Shown piece after piece: positions 37,382 to 46,984 of a DNA stretch of 64,000 nt. The position numbers and the translations under genes are program-made. The DNA is from Variovorax sp. S12S4. GTDB taxonomy: Bacteria; Pseudomonadota; Gammaproteobacteria; Burkholderiales; Burkholderiaceae_C. The stretch spans positions 1,527,001 to 1,591,000 of the forward strand of contig NZ_JALPKR020000002.1 in the NCBI RefSeq assembly GCF_023195515.1, read 5' to 3'. Position 1 is the first letter of the stretch; each line of letters starts with the position of its first letter. The notes under the pieces are model-generated. The model saw only the letters and a list, made by a program, of their open reading frames with translations, ran no database searches and was not told where the DNA came from.

Positions 37382-37672
37382 CCGAGAGCCCCCGACCTGC
37401 TCCTTCTCGCATCGGAGTCTTGTAGTACGCGTGAACTGATCGTCACAAACGTTTACCACTGAACCGGGAACCGCGCTGGCACACTGTCCTCATAAAAGAC
37501 GTGGACAGCAAATGTCCTCCGGTTTTCATGTTGCGAGGTCTTCCAGGCGTTTCTCGTCTGGTCGAAATCCCGAGGTGATTCTTCTCCTCCTCCCTCCCTC
37601 CCTCCTTCGCGTCGGGGCGCCTCGCAGCATTTTTGTATTCCACGAAAGGGGGCGCCGCACAACGGTGCCCCG
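37382..37672. other. Intergenic region without a recognised gene
   Basis: About 290 bases between the converging peroxidase and GST genes. It is less GC-rich by eye than its neighbours and includes a short CCTC-type repeat stretch (about 37586-37612). No convincing reading frame, promoter or RNA was seen; the hairpin at its right edge is listed separately. Confidence 0.5.
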
Positions 37673-37709
37673 GAATTGAAAAAGGCGCCCGGGGCGCCTT
37701 TTTCAATTC
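37673..37709. terminator. Strong bidirectional terminator between peroxidase and GST genes
   Basis: A perfect 17-base inverted repeat (37673-37689 and 37693-37709) with a three-base loop; the stem contains AAAAAGGCGCC/GGCGCCTTTTT. Both strands thus end in a U tract inside the stem. It overlaps the TGA of the GST gene by two bases and would serve both converging genes. Confidence 0.85.
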
Positions 37710-38319
37710 ATGGTTGCGTGTCGATGAAGCTGGGCCGCAGCATCAGCTTGTCGTACAACTTTCCGAGGTTCGGGTGCTCGCCGCGCCAGTCGATCTCGGG
37801 AAAGCGAAACCCCACCCAGCCCAGCGCGCAGCCGACCGCGATGTCCGACAGGCTCAGGTGAATGCCGCTGCAGAAAGGTTTGTCGCCCAGGCCCTTGGCC
37901 ATGGCGGCAATGCCGCCCTCGACCTTGGCGCGCTGGCGCTCGATCCAGGTGGCGCTGCGCTCGCCGTCGCCGCGGCCGCTCCAGGTGGCTTCCAGGCGCC
38001 AGAGCACGCCGGCGTCCATGACGCCATCGGCCAGCGCTTCCCAGGTCTTGACCTCGGCACGCTCGCGGCCCTGCTGCGGAATGAGCTTGCCCACGGGGGA
38101 CAGCGTGTCCAGGTATTCGACGATCACGCGCGAGTCGAACATCGCCTCGCCGCCTTCCATGATGAGGCAAGGCACCTTCCCGAGCGGGTTGGAGTGGGCG
38201 ATGGTGGTGTCGGCGGACCAGACATCTTCGATCACGAACTGGTAGTCGAGCCGTTTCTCGGCCAGCACCACGCGCACCTTGCGCACATAAGGGCTGGCGG
38301 CCGATCCGATCAGTTTCAT
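37708..38319 (-). CDS. Glutathione S-transferase
   Basis: 203 residues. N-terminal thioredoxin-like domain (MKLIGSAASPYVRKVRVVL; Ser8/Ser9-Pro region binds glutathione, LGKVPCL with the cis-Pro, DSRVIVEYLD with the glutathione-binding Asp-Ser) and an all-helical C-terminal domain (SLSDIAVGCALGWVGF). It resembles the YibF branch common in proteobacteria, which conjugates or reduces small electrophiles. It is divergent from purB with about 120 bases between starts and ends in a shared terminator. Precise substrate cannot be told. Confidence 0.9.
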   Translation of the reverse strand: MKLIGSAASPYVRKVRVVLAEKRLDYQFVIEDVWSADTTIAHSNPLGKVPCLIMEGGEAMFDSRVIVEYLDTLSPVGKLIPQQGRERAEVKTWEALADGVMDAGVLWRLEATWSGRGDGERSATWIERQRAKVEGGIAAMAKGLGDKPFCSGIHLSLSDIAVGCALGWVGFRFPEIDWRGEHPNLGKLYDKLMLRPSFIDTQP

Positions 38320-38429
38320 GAAGGCTCTCTCCCTTTGCTTTGATAACGATTGTTCGTGGCTATTTTAGGGGAACGCTGAAAAAGGCAGCTTCGAACTGTC
38401 GCAAACGGGCCTCGGCGCGGGCCGCCTAA

Positions 38430-39818
<1,389 letters not shown>

Positions 39819-39839
39819 GGCTTCCCGCACCGATGCACC

Positions 39840-39857
39840 AGCCGCCCGAGGGCGGCT
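39840..39857 (+). terminator. Hairpin downstream of purB
   Basis: AGCCGCCC and GGGCGGCT-type arms (39840-39857) flank a short loop about 20 bases after the purB stop. A clear U tract is missing (GTTCGCTTGG follows), so termination may be partial. Confidence 0.5.
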
Positions 39858-39965
39858 GTTCGCTTGGCGCTTTCGCCTTTCGTTTGCCGAGATTTCCAGC
39901 CAACGCGCCGTGACCGGCGCGCCAGCCAACAACCGTGACGGGACGCCTCGAAGTCCCCGTTGTTC

Positions 39966-41114
39966 ATGCGCGCCCCCCTGAGACGCCTCTGGCTCAAGAT
40001 TCACCGCTGGATCGGCCTTTCGCTCGGACCGGTACTCGCCCTCACGGCGCTGCTTGGCGCCGTGCTGGTGGTGGCCTTGCCGATCGATCGCTACGCGCAT
40101 CCCGCCTTTTTCGTCGCGCGAAGCGCGGCCGATGCGGGAACAGCAACGGCCCCCGCCGCGCTGCCGCTCGAGCCGCTGCGCCAGCGCATCCTGGCCGAGT
40201 TCGGTCCCACCACCAACTTCACGCTGCGGCCACCGCGCAAGCCCGGCGAAACGCTCTGGGTGTACGTGCGCGGGCCGTGGGAAGGCACGCTCTACCTTGA
40301 CCCGACAACCGGGGCTGAGCAAGGCCGGCGCGGGTCTCACGAAGGCGCCTACAACCTGCTGTTCGAACTTCACAGCAGCCTGCTGCTGGAAGACACGGGC
40401 AAGGGCATCCTGGCCTTCGTGGCACTGGCCTACCTCTTCCTGCTGGTCACGGGCGTGGTGCTCTGGTGGCCCACGCGCTGGCCGCCTTCGCTGCGCATCG
40501 TGCTGAACCGCGGGCTGCTGCGCGGCTTGTTCGATTTGCATCGCACCGGCGGCGCGGTGCTCGGGCTGCTGATTGCGGTGTCGATCTTCACGGGCGCCTA
40601 CATGGCCTGGCGTCCGCTCGGCAACTTCATTTCAGCCGCGGTCGGGCAGCAGCAGGTCAAGCCGCCCGTGGTGCCCAAGGGCCCCGCGTCAGGCCCCCGG
40701 CTTTCGCTCGACGAGCTCGTCGCACGCGCCCAGCAGGTGTTTCCGGGCCAGCCGATCGGCTACGTGCAGGTGCCGGCCAAGCCCGACCGGCCGCTGCGCG
40801 TGCGCTTCCGGCTGCCCGACGACCCGCATCCGAACGGCATCGGTTCGGCCTGGCTGCATCCGCTGACGGGCGAGGTGCTGGCGGTGCGCCGCTGGCAGGA
40901 CCTGGACGTGGGCAACGGCGCGGTGGTGGTGATTTACCCGCTGCACACCGGCGAGCTGGGCGGGCTGGTGCACCAGGCGGTCACGGTGCTGCTCGGCCTT
41001 GCCCTTTGCGGCCTGGGCGTGAGCGGCGTCTGGCTCTGGTGGCGGCGCCGCGCGGTGGCCGCGGCGGCAGCCCGCGACCGGGCACTTTCCGGCAGCACCC
41101 GCACCACGTCTTGA
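39966..41114 (+). CDS. PepSY-associated transmembrane protein
   Basis: About 382 residues. An N-terminal helix (KIHRWIGLSLGPVLALTALLGAVLVV) with the HRWIGL/HRTGG motifs of PepSY_TM proteins, then helices near 160-185 (FVALAYLFLLVTGVVLWW), 210-235 (GAVLGLLIAVSIFTGAYMAW) and a C-terminal helix (VTVLLGLALCGLGVSGVWLWW). Periplasmic loops carry the PepSY parts. Conserved His residues in the helices could bind haem; related proteins beside TonB receptors are thought to reduce ferric chelates at the inner membrane. ATG 39966 is chosen over the in-frame TTG at 39960; no strong ribosome-binding site is evident. The TonB receptor starts 47 bases later, so the two are likely co-transcribed. Confidence 0.85.
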   Translation: MRAPLRRLWLKIHRWIGLSLGPVLALTALLGAVLVVALPIDRYAHPAFFVARSAADAGTATAPAALPLEPLRQRILAEFGPTTNFTLRPPRKPGETLWVYVRGPWEGTLYLDPTTGAEQGRRGSHEGAYNLLFELHSSLLLEDTGKGILAFVALAYLFLLVTGVVLWWPTRWPPSLRIVLNRGLLRGLFDLHRTGGAVLGLLIAVSIFTGAYMAWRPLGNFISAAVGQQQVKPPVVPKGPASGPRLSLDELVARAQQVFPGQPIGYVQVPAKPDRPLRVRFRLPDDPHPNGIGSAWLHPLTGEVLAVRRWQDLDVGNGAVVVIYPLHTGELGGLVHQAVTVLLGLALCGLGVSGVWLWWRRRAVAAAAARDRALSGSTRTTS

Positions 41115-41161
41115 GCGGAGCGCCGCAGCAGCTTTCGATTATTGATATCCGAGGAGAAACC

Positions 41162-43333
41162 TTGTTCAAGCAGAAAAAGTGCGCCGCGCTGGTCATGGCG
41201 CTGTTTCCCATCAGCTTCCAGAGTTTTGCGGCCGACGCGGAGCCTGCCGATGCCGCATCGGGCGCTAAATCGCTGGAGGCGGTGACCGTCACCGGCGACT
41301 GGCTGGGCTCGCCCAACGAGACCAAGGTGCTCGAGCATCCGGGCGCGCGCAGCATCATCGAGCGCAAGCAGATCCAGGAAAGCGGATCGAGCAGCGTGCG
41401 CGACGTGCTGCGCCAGGTGCCCGGCGTGCAGGTGCAGGAGAGCAACGGCACGGGCGGCAGCGACATCTCGCTCAACGTGGGCGTGCGCGGGCTCACCTCG
41501 CGGCTGTCGCCGCGCTCGACCATCCTGCTGGACGGCGTGCCGCTGGCCTATGCGCCCTATGGCCAGCCGCAGCTGTCGCTGGCACCCCTTTCCCTTGGCA
41601 GCCTGGAGGCGGTCGACGTGGTGCGCGGCGCGGGCTCGGTGCGCTACGGCCCCCAGAACGTGGGCGGCATCATCAACTTCGTGACGCGGGCGATTCCGAA
41701 GCAGTTCGCGGGCGAAGTAGGCGTGGGCGTTGAAAGCGCCAGCCACGGCGGCGGCCTCAAGACCACGCCCACGCTGTTCGTGGGCGGCACCAACGAGAAC
41801 GGCCTGGGTCTTGCGCTGCTGTATTCGGGCACGCACGGCGACGGCTTTCGGCAGAGCAACGACCACACCAGCATCAACGACCTGATGCTGAAGGGCGCGT
41901 ATCGCATCTCGAAGACCGACGACATTGCCGTGTCGCTGCATCATTTCGAAGGCAAGGGCCGCATGCCCGGCGGCCTGACGACGGCGCAGTTTGCGGCCAA
42001 CCCGTTCCAGTCGGACCGCCCTTTCGACGAATTTTCCGGACGCCGCACCGACGGCTCGATCAAGTACACGCACAACGACGGCGTGAACAAGTTCGAGATG
42101 CTGACCTACTACACGGACTCGTACCGCAGCAGCTACCTCGAGCAGGAAGGCACCGGCGCCAACACCGGCCGGCGCCGGCTCACCACGGCTCCGCGCGACT
42201 ACAAGACCTTTGCCATCGAACCCCGCTACTCGCGGCTGATCGATTCGGGCAGCGTGGTGCAGGAAGTGAGCGTGGGCCTGCGCTACCTCAAGGAAGAAGC
42301 CTCCGAGGTGGCAACGCGCAGCAGCTACTACACGCCCACGCCCGGCTACAACGCCTACACGCGCGCGCAGCCGGCGTACCAGACCAGCAAGGGCGGCACG
42401 ACCGCGCATGCCTTCTACATCGACGACCGCATCGACTTCGGCAACTGGACGATCACGCCCGGCGTGCGCTACGAGTCGATCCGCTCGCACAACGATGTCT
42501 TCACCGTGGCAAACAACCGGGTGACGGGCGCGATCTATCCGAAGATCGATTCGAACGAAGTGCTGCCGACGCTGTCGGTGCTCTACCGCATGAGCGAGCG
42601 CTGGTCGGTATTTGCGAACGCCGGCGTGTCGTTCGGCCCGCAGCAGTACGCCCAGCTTGCGCAGTCCACCACCGGCCTGCATCCCGAGAAGGCGAAGACC
42701 TACGAAATCGGCACGCACTACAAGGGCGAGACCTGGAGCGGCGAGCTGACGCTGTTCAACATCAATTTCGACAAGGAACTGCAGCTGGCCCGCTCCATCA
42801 CCGGCGACGTCGGGCAGTGGACCGACCTGGGCGCCACTCGGCACCGCGGCCTGGAGTCGGCGCTGCGCTACGACATGGGCAGCCTGAGCGATTCGCTCAA
42901 GGGCCTGTCGCTGTCGGCCACCTACACGTACACGCAGGCCACCTCCAAGGCGGGCGCCTTTGCGGGCCGCGACCTGCCGTTCTACTCGCGCCAGGTGGCA
43001 ACGCTCGGCGCACGCTACGAGCGCGGGCCGTGGACCTTCAACGCCGACGTGTACGCGCAATCGAAGCAGCGTTCACCGGGCTCGCCCGACGACGGCGCGA
43101 ACTACATCACGCTCGAAGATTCGACCGGCCGGCTCGGCAACATTCCGGGCTACGCCACCATGAACCTGCGCGCGGGCTACGACTTCGGCCCCTCGATGAG
43201 CAACCTGAAGCTGGCCGTGGGCGTCAAGAACCTGTTCGACCGCCGCTACTACAACCGCTCGGTCGACAACAACGGCGGCAAGTACGTGGGCCAGCCGCGC
43301 ACGCTGTACCTGCAGGCCTCGGTGGCGTTCTGA
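41162..43333 (+). CDS. FecA-like TonB-dependent outer-membrane receptor
   Basis: About 723 residues. GAGGAGA lies four to five bases before a TTG at 41162, which begins a signal peptide (FKQKKCAALVMALFPISFQSFAADA). The mature N-terminus starts at SLEAVTVTGDW, a TonB-box-like stretch, directly followed by the plug. The plug is closely FecA-like: RGLTSRLSPRSTILLDG, APYGQPQLSLAPLSLG, VRYGPQNVGGIINFVTRAIP. The barrel ends at TLYLQASVAF with a terminal Phe. The N-terminal signalling domain of true FecA is missing, and no fecI/fecR pair is adjacent, so surface signalling is unlikely. Substrate is probably a ferric carboxylate or siderophore. Works with the upstream PepSY protein. Confidence 0.9.
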   Translation: MFKQKKCAALVMALFPISFQSFAADAEPADAASGAKSLEAVTVTGDWLGSPNETKVLEHPGARSIIERKQIQESGSSSVRDVLRQVPGVQVQESNGTGGSDISLNVGVRGLTSRLSPRSTILLDGVPLAYAPYGQPQLSLAPLSLGSLEAVDVVRGAGSVRYGPQNVGGIINFVTRAIPKQFAGEVGVGVESASHGGGLKTTPTLFVGGTNENGLGLALLYSGTHGDGFRQSNDHTSINDLMLKGAYRISKTDDIAVSLHHFEGKGRMPGGLTTAQFAANPFQSDRPFDEFSGRRTDGSIKYTHNDGVNKFEMLTYYTDSYRSSYLEQEGTGANTGRRRLTTAPRDYKTFAIEPRYSRLIDSGSVVQEVSVGLRYLKEEASEVATRSSYYTPTPGYNAYTRAQPAYQTSKGGTTAHAFYIDDRIDFGNWTITPGVRYESIRSHNDVFTVANNRVTGAIYPKIDSNEVLPTLSVLYRMSERWSVFANAGVSFGPQQYAQLAQSTTGLHPEKAKTYEIGTHYKGETWSGELTLFNINFDKELQLARSITGDVGQWTDLGATRHRGLESALRYDMGSLSDSLKGLSLSATYTYTQATSKAGAFAGRDLPFYSRQVATLGARYERGPWTFNADVYAQSKQRSPGSPDDGANYITLEDSTGRLGNIPGYATMNLRAGYDFGPSMSNLKLAVGVKNLFDRRYYNRSVDNNGGKYVGQPRTLYLQASVAF

Positions 43334-43367
43334 CGGCGCCCGTGGGGGCGCATACACTCGCGCACCC

Positions 43368-43928
43368 ATGGCCCTCAAATCCACCATCTTCAAGGCCGCC
43401 CTCGCGGTGGCCGACATCGACCACGGCTACTACGCCGACCATGCGCTGACCCTGGCGCGCCACCCGAGCGAGACCGACGAACGGATGATGATCCGGCTCG
43501 TCGCGCTCGCGCTCAATGCCTACAAGCTGCAGGACGTGTGCCAGGGCGACGGCACGCTGGCCTTCGGCGCGGGTCTGTCGAACGTGGACGAGCCCGATGT
43601 GTGGCTGCGCGATTTCACGGGCGAGACCAAGCTGTGGGTCGAGGTCGGCCAGCCCGAGGACAAGCCCATCATCAAGGCCTGCGGCAAGTCGGACGAAGTG
43701 ATCGTCTACTGCTTCAACCATGCCGCCGAGATCTGGTGGCGCGGCATCGAGAACAAACTCACGCGGCCGCAGAACCTGTCTGTCTATCGCGTGCCGACGG
43801 AGGCCTCGCAAGCGTTGGCCGCGCTGGCGCAACGCAGCATGCAGCTGCAGGCGACCATCCAGGAAAACACGCTGACGCTGGGCGACGGCACCCACAGCAT
43901 CGACGTCGAACTGCTGCGCTGGAAGTAA
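43368..43928 (+). CDS. yaeQ: YaeQ family protein
   Basis: 186 residues, almost a textbook YaeQ: MALKSTIFKAALAVADIDHGYYADHALTLARHPSET in sections, EPDVWLRDFTGETKLWVEVGQPED and DEVIVYCFN. The fold is related to PD-(D/E)XK nucleases, with E-V-G-Q in the core, but its biochemical role is not established; the Salmonella/E. coli homologue was once linked to RfaH suppression. Starts 35 bases after the receptor gene and may be read from the same message or on its own. Confidence 0.93.
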   Translation: MALKSTIFKAALAVADIDHGYYADHALTLARHPSETDERMMIRLVALALNAYKLQDVCQGDGTLAFGAGLSNVDEPDVWLRDFTGETKLWVEVGQPEDKPIIKACGKSDEVIVYCFNHAAEIWWRGIENKLTRPQNLSVYRVPTEASQALAALAQRSMQLQATIQENTLTLGDGTHSIDVELLRWK

Positions 43929-43942
43929 GCATTCAACAGGCG

Positions 43943-44248
43943 CTAGGCCGCCGGCATCATTGCGCCGCAGTGCCAGCACTGCTCGAAGCCGCCTTCGATC
44001 CGCTCGCCGCAGGCGCACTGCCAGTTGCGCTGCGGCCGGTGCTGCGCCGCATGCAGCACCTGCTGCGCGCGCTCGAACTGGGTTTCGTCGTCGATCCAGA
44101 TTTCCGGCAGGCACTGGTCGGGCGGCAGTTGGCCCATCACCGCGCCGAGAAATTCACGCTGAACGGTTGCCTCGACGCCCTCCTCGCGCAGCGCATGCAC
44201 CCACAAGGTCGCGATTGCGAGGTTCGGCGCTTGGGCGAGGCGGCGCAT
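43943..44248 (-). CDS. DUF2007-type protein with zinc-ribbon tail
   Basis: 101 residues from ATG 44248. The N-terminal part (RRLAQAPNLAIATLWVHALREEGVEATVQ, then LPEIWIDDETQFERAQQVL) matches the DUF2007 putative signal-transducing domain. The tail has two Cys pairs, CACG and CWHCG, which could bind zinc. It lies 13 bases downstream of the DUF3717/DUF1289 gene on the same strand. No defined function. Confidence 0.78.
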   Translation of the reverse strand: MRRLAQAPNLAIATLWVHALREEGVEATVQREFLGAVMGQLPPDQCLPEIWIDDETQFERAQQVLHAAQHRPQRNWQCACGERIEGGFEQCWHCGAMMPAA

Positions 44249-44261
44249 GCGTGGGCCTCTT

Positions 44262-44729
44262 TCAGGGCGTGTCGTCGGGGCCGAGGGGCTCGGCGGGATC
44301 TTCGTCCGGCCATTGCGGCGGCTCGGCTTCGCGCGCCCGCTCGGCGTATTTGTTGAAGCGCCAGGCCGTGTCTTCCATGGTGATGCGGCGCCACGTGACG
44401 CGCTTTTCGGCCGGCGACATGGCGGGCCAGTGCTGCACCTCGTCGAAGCTGCGGCCGCAGCCCTTGCATTGGTCGTCGCCCTGGCTCGTGGAGCAGATGG
44501 CGATGCACGGCGTGTCGGGCGTGCTGTGGTACCAGTCGAGCCAGGCGGCCCAGGCTTTTTCAGGGAAGCCCTGCTCGTCGACCTCGTCTTCATGGTGGAA
44601 CACCATGAGCGCATAAACCTCCGCGAGCGCGCGCAATTCGGGCGCCAGCGTGATGCCGTCGGGCGAGGGACTCTTCTCGCGCCAATGGTTGATGGCGGCC
44701 TCGATGTCTGTGATGTGAATGGCGGCCAT
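44262..44729 (-). CDS. DUF3717-DUF1289 fusion protein
   Basis: About 155 residues. The N-terminal half (IHITDIEAAINHWRE, LRALAEVYALMVFHHEDEVD) is DUF3717-like; the second half is a DUF1289 metal-binding domain, with CIAICSTSQGDDQCKGCGRS and WRRI, giving four Cys likely to bind zinc or an iron-sulfur cluster. ATG 44729 (MAAIHITD) is preferred over 44759. The two domains are often separate small proteins, so the fusion is notable. Transcribed with the downstream DUF2007 gene. Function unknown. Confidence 0.75.
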   Translation of the reverse strand: MAAIHITDIEAAINHWREKSPSPDGITLAPELRALAEVYALMVFHHEDEVDEQGFPEKAWAAWLDWYHSTPDTPCIAICSTSQGDDQCKGCGRSFDEVQHWPAMSPAEKRVTWRRITMEDTAWRFNKYAERAREAEPPQWPDEDPAEPLGPDDTP

Positions 44730-44899
44730 GGGAGAGAAAAAACAGCGAGCGGCGATCATAGTCCGGCAATGCCCCGCAGCCGCTGAAGGTTATGTGCGCT
44801 ACCAAAAATGAAGCGCCGGAGGCCCTGTTCGCGCGCGTTTTGGCGCGTCATCCCCAACCCGCAGAAAACTTTTGGTTGCCAGGGCGGGGGCTCGATGAT

Positions 44900-45062
44900 C
44901 TAATCCCCCACGAAGGGGAGTAGCTCCCGACTGCCGTCCAACGGCGGAAAACGCCAGGTCGTCAATACGAAGCACAACACTTCCGGCCTGTCGGGCAACG
45001 CGTGCCTGCGGTATGCGCTGTCGAGCAAGACCTTCGATTTGAACCTGTGCAGGTTTGATCGA
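44900..45062 (+). ncRNA. yybP-ykoY (manganese) riboswitch upstream of terC
   Basis: The 450-base gap before the TerC-family gene contains the conserved elements of the yybP-ykoY RNA in order: GGGGAGTAG (44915-44923), GGTCGTCAATACG (44957-44969) and GCAAGACC (45025-45032), with pairing segments between. This RNA class senses Mn2+ and commonly turns on Mn exporters (mntP) and TerC/YjbE-type membrane proteins, precisely the gene type found here. Ends are approximate. The expression platform probably lies in 45040-45205, including CCTGTGCAGG (45044-45053). Gene-free sequence before it (44760-44899) likely carries the promoter. Confidence 0.88.
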
Positions 45063-45210
45063 AGCGTTCCTGAATTCCCGGTTCCACCACCGGTCTTCGT
45101 CATGCTTCGAACAGCCCGCACGGGATGAATCGAAACGAACGAATGCGCCAAACTGCCGCCATTCCTCTTAGGATGGATGGCCGAATGGCGCGCGAAGACA
45201 AGAGGAACCT

Positions 45211-45954
45211 ATGGAACAGTTCATGGCCCCGGAATTCTGGGTCGCGGTCGGTCAGATCATCATGATCGACATTCTTCTCGGTGGCGACAACGCCGTCGTC
45301 ATCGCCCTGGCTTGCCGCAAGCTTCCGCCTGCGCAGCGCACCAAGGGCATTCTCTGGGGCACCGCCGGTGCCATCGTGCTACGCGTGATATTGATCTTCT
45401 TCGCGCTCACGCTGCTGGCGATTCCGTTTCTCAAGCTGGTCGGCGCCGCGCTGCTGGTGTGGATCGGCGTCAAGCTGCTGGCCCCCGACCATGACGATGC
45501 GCACGGCAACATCCAGGGCAGCGACAAGCTGTGGGCCGCCGTGAAGACCGTCATCGTGGCCGACCTGGTCATGAGCGTGGACAACGTGATCGCCATTGCC
45601 GGCGCCGCTCAAGGTGCCGGCCAGGGCCACCAGATGCCGCTCGTGATCTTCGGCCTGCTGGTGAGCATTCCGATCATCGTCTGGGGCAGCCAGCTGGTCA
45701 TCAAGCTGATGGACCGCTTCCCGATCATCATCACGATCGGCGGCATGCTGCTGGGCTGGATTGCCGGCACCATGGCGGTGTCCGATCCCGCGCTGTCGAA
45801 CACCGCGGCCTGGACCTGGGTGCCGAAGGTGCCTCAGAGCGACACCGTCAGGTACGCCGCCGGTATTGCCGGCGCGCTGCTGGTGCTGGTCATCGGCAAG
45901 CTGGTGGCCATGCGCCGCCCGAAGCACGCCGAAGAAGCCGCGACGACGAGCTGA
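45211..45954 (+). CDS. TerC/YjbE-family integral membrane protein (manganese-responsive)
   Basis: 247 residues, seven predicted membrane helices. The paired acidic motifs typical of TerC proteins are present: IDILLGGDNAVVIALA near the N-terminus and ADLVMSVDNVIAIAGA in the middle; these Asp-Asn pairs probably form a metal path. It matches the riboswitch-controlled YjbE subfamily (described as TIGR03717). Members act as Mn2+ exporters or help metallate secreted enzymes. Control by the upstream yybP-ykoY RNA fits induction by manganese. ATG 45211 has AGAGGAA upstream. Confidence 0.93.
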   Translation: MEQFMAPEFWVAVGQIIMIDILLGGDNAVVIALACRKLPPAQRTKGILWGTAGAIVLRVILIFFALTLLAIPFLKLVGAALLVWIGVKLLAPDHDDAHGNIQGSDKLWAAVKTVIVADLVMSVDNVIAIAGAAQGAGQGHQMPLVIFGLLVSIPIIVWGSQLVIKLMDRFPIIITIGGMLLGWIAGTMAVSDPALSNTAAWTWVPKVPQSDTVRYAAGIAGALLVLVIGKLVAMRRPKHAEEAATTS

Positions 45955-46035
45955 TCGCCCGCAGCCGCCATCGGAGAAAATGCTCTTCCTCTATGGAACA
46001 GTCTCTGCCACTCTAACTACTTGAAGGAGCGCCTC

Positions 46036-46500
46036 ATGGAAAAGATCATTCTCTATGTCGACGACGCTGGCTATGCCGCCGAGCAGTTCGCAGAACTCGC
46101 ACCGGACGCCGGCAGCGTCGTGGCGCGCCATTGGGTACTGGTGGCCTGCGCTCCGCGCATGACGCACCGCATCAGCAAGTGGGTGAGCCACAGCGCGCGC
46201 GAAAACTGGCGCGCCAAGTGGTTCAGCAAGGTGCAGGCGCAGCTGCTGCCCATGCTGGAGCGCAATGGCGGGCAGGTGACGGCGGTGCTTGCCAAGGGCC
46301 CGCTGACCGAACTGACGCAGCAGCTCAAGCGCGAACATGCGGCCACGCACGTGGTCGATGCGCGCCGTCCCAAGATCGGTGTCGACCTGGAGCCGGTCAC
46401 GCACGAGCAGACGCCGCCGCGCCAGTCGGGCTGGGCGTTTCCCGGTGCCGTGATGGGCATGGGTGCGCTGCTGGTGCTTGCGAACGAACTGGCCGAATAA
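46036..46500 (+). CDS. Hypothetical protein
   Basis: 154 residues. AAGGAG (46024-46029) lies six bases before ATG 46036, which decides against the in-frame TTG at 46021. MEKIILYVDDAGYAAEQF and the alternating basic helices followed by TAVLAKGPLTELTQQL look like a small Rossmann-like fold reminiscent of universal stress proteins, but no firm family is recognised. The C-terminal GWAFPGAVMGMGALLVLAN could be a weak membrane or membrane-contact helix. It follows the TerC-family gene by about 80 bases and may share its transcript. Confidence 0.75.
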   Translation: MEKIILYVDDAGYAAEQFAELAPDAGSVVARHWVLVACAPRMTHRISKWVSHSARENWRAKWFSKVQAQLLPMLERNGGQVTAVLAKGPLTELTQQLKREHAATHVVDARRPKIGVDLEPVTHEQTPPRQSGWAFPGAVMGMGALLVLANELAE

Positions 46501-46533
46501 GCCGCCGGTTCAACGCTGCGAAACGTCCCCTGA

Positions 46534-46572
46534 CGAGCCCCGGTGCGGCAACGCCCGGGGTTCGTTGTTTTG
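46534..46572 (+). terminator. Rho-independent terminator
   Basis: Arms 46534-46543 and 46555-46564 form a ten-base stem (one G-T pair) around GCCCCGG/CCGGGG with an 11-base loop, followed by TTGTTTTGG. It ends the transcript of the hypothetical gene just upstream. Confidence 0.7.
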
Positions 46573-46597
46573 GAGCCGCTGGGGTATCCTGCGGCGC

Positions 46598-46951
46598 ATG
46601 CGAATCATCATCAAATGGCTGCTCAGCGCCGTCGCGCTGCTGGCGGTGGCCTATCTCTACAGCGGCGTCCAGGTCAACAGCTTCGGCTCCGCGCTGATTG
46701 CCGCCGCGGTCATCGGCCTGCTCAACATGATCGTCCGGCCAGTGTTGGTGGTGCTGACGCTGCCGGTCACCATCGTCACGCTGGGGCTGTTTCTGTTCGT
46801 GATCAATGCGCTGCTGTTCTGGGCCGCATCGGGCCTGCTGGGCGGCTTTCAGGTCAGCGGCTTCGTCGCGGCGCTGATCGGCTCGCTGATCTATTCGCTG
46901 CTGGGGCTGATCATCGAAGCCGCGCTGGGCGGGCTTCTTTCGAAGCGCTGA
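46598..46951 (+). CDS. Phage-holin-4-2-like (Mmp/YvlD type) small membrane protein
   Basis: 117 residues with four hydrophobic helices: WLLSAVALLAVAYLYSG, ALIAAAVIGLLNMIVRPVL, VTIVTLGLFLFVINALLFW and VAALIGSLIYSLLGLIIEAAL. This matches the PF04020-type family (YvlD). Despite the holin name the family is chromosomal and widespread; no phage genes are near. ATG 46598 is the first start after the upstream terminator. Function unknown. Confidence 0.85.
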   Translation: MRIIIKWLLSAVALLAVAYLYSGVQVNSFGSALIAAAVIGLLNMIVRPVLVVLTLPVTIVTLGLFLFVINALLFWAASGLLGGFQVSGFVAALIGSLIYSLLGLIIEAALGGLLSKR

Positions 46952-46984
46952 GCGAGAGCTCCCGCTCGCGTCACCCGACCCGGC

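Noticed and set aside
37443..37706. Minus-strand 87-residue frame in the peroxidase-GST gap
   Set aside because: Very basic, runs into the terminator hairpin and has no start context; probably non-coding.
44900..45151. Minus-strand 83-residue frame in the terC leader
   Set aside because: It lies across the riboswitch and has no family resemblance or ribosome-binding site.
46598..46951. Prophage remnant suggested by a holin-like protein
   Set aside because: The PF04020-type family is a common chromosomal membrane protein and no other phage gene is near.
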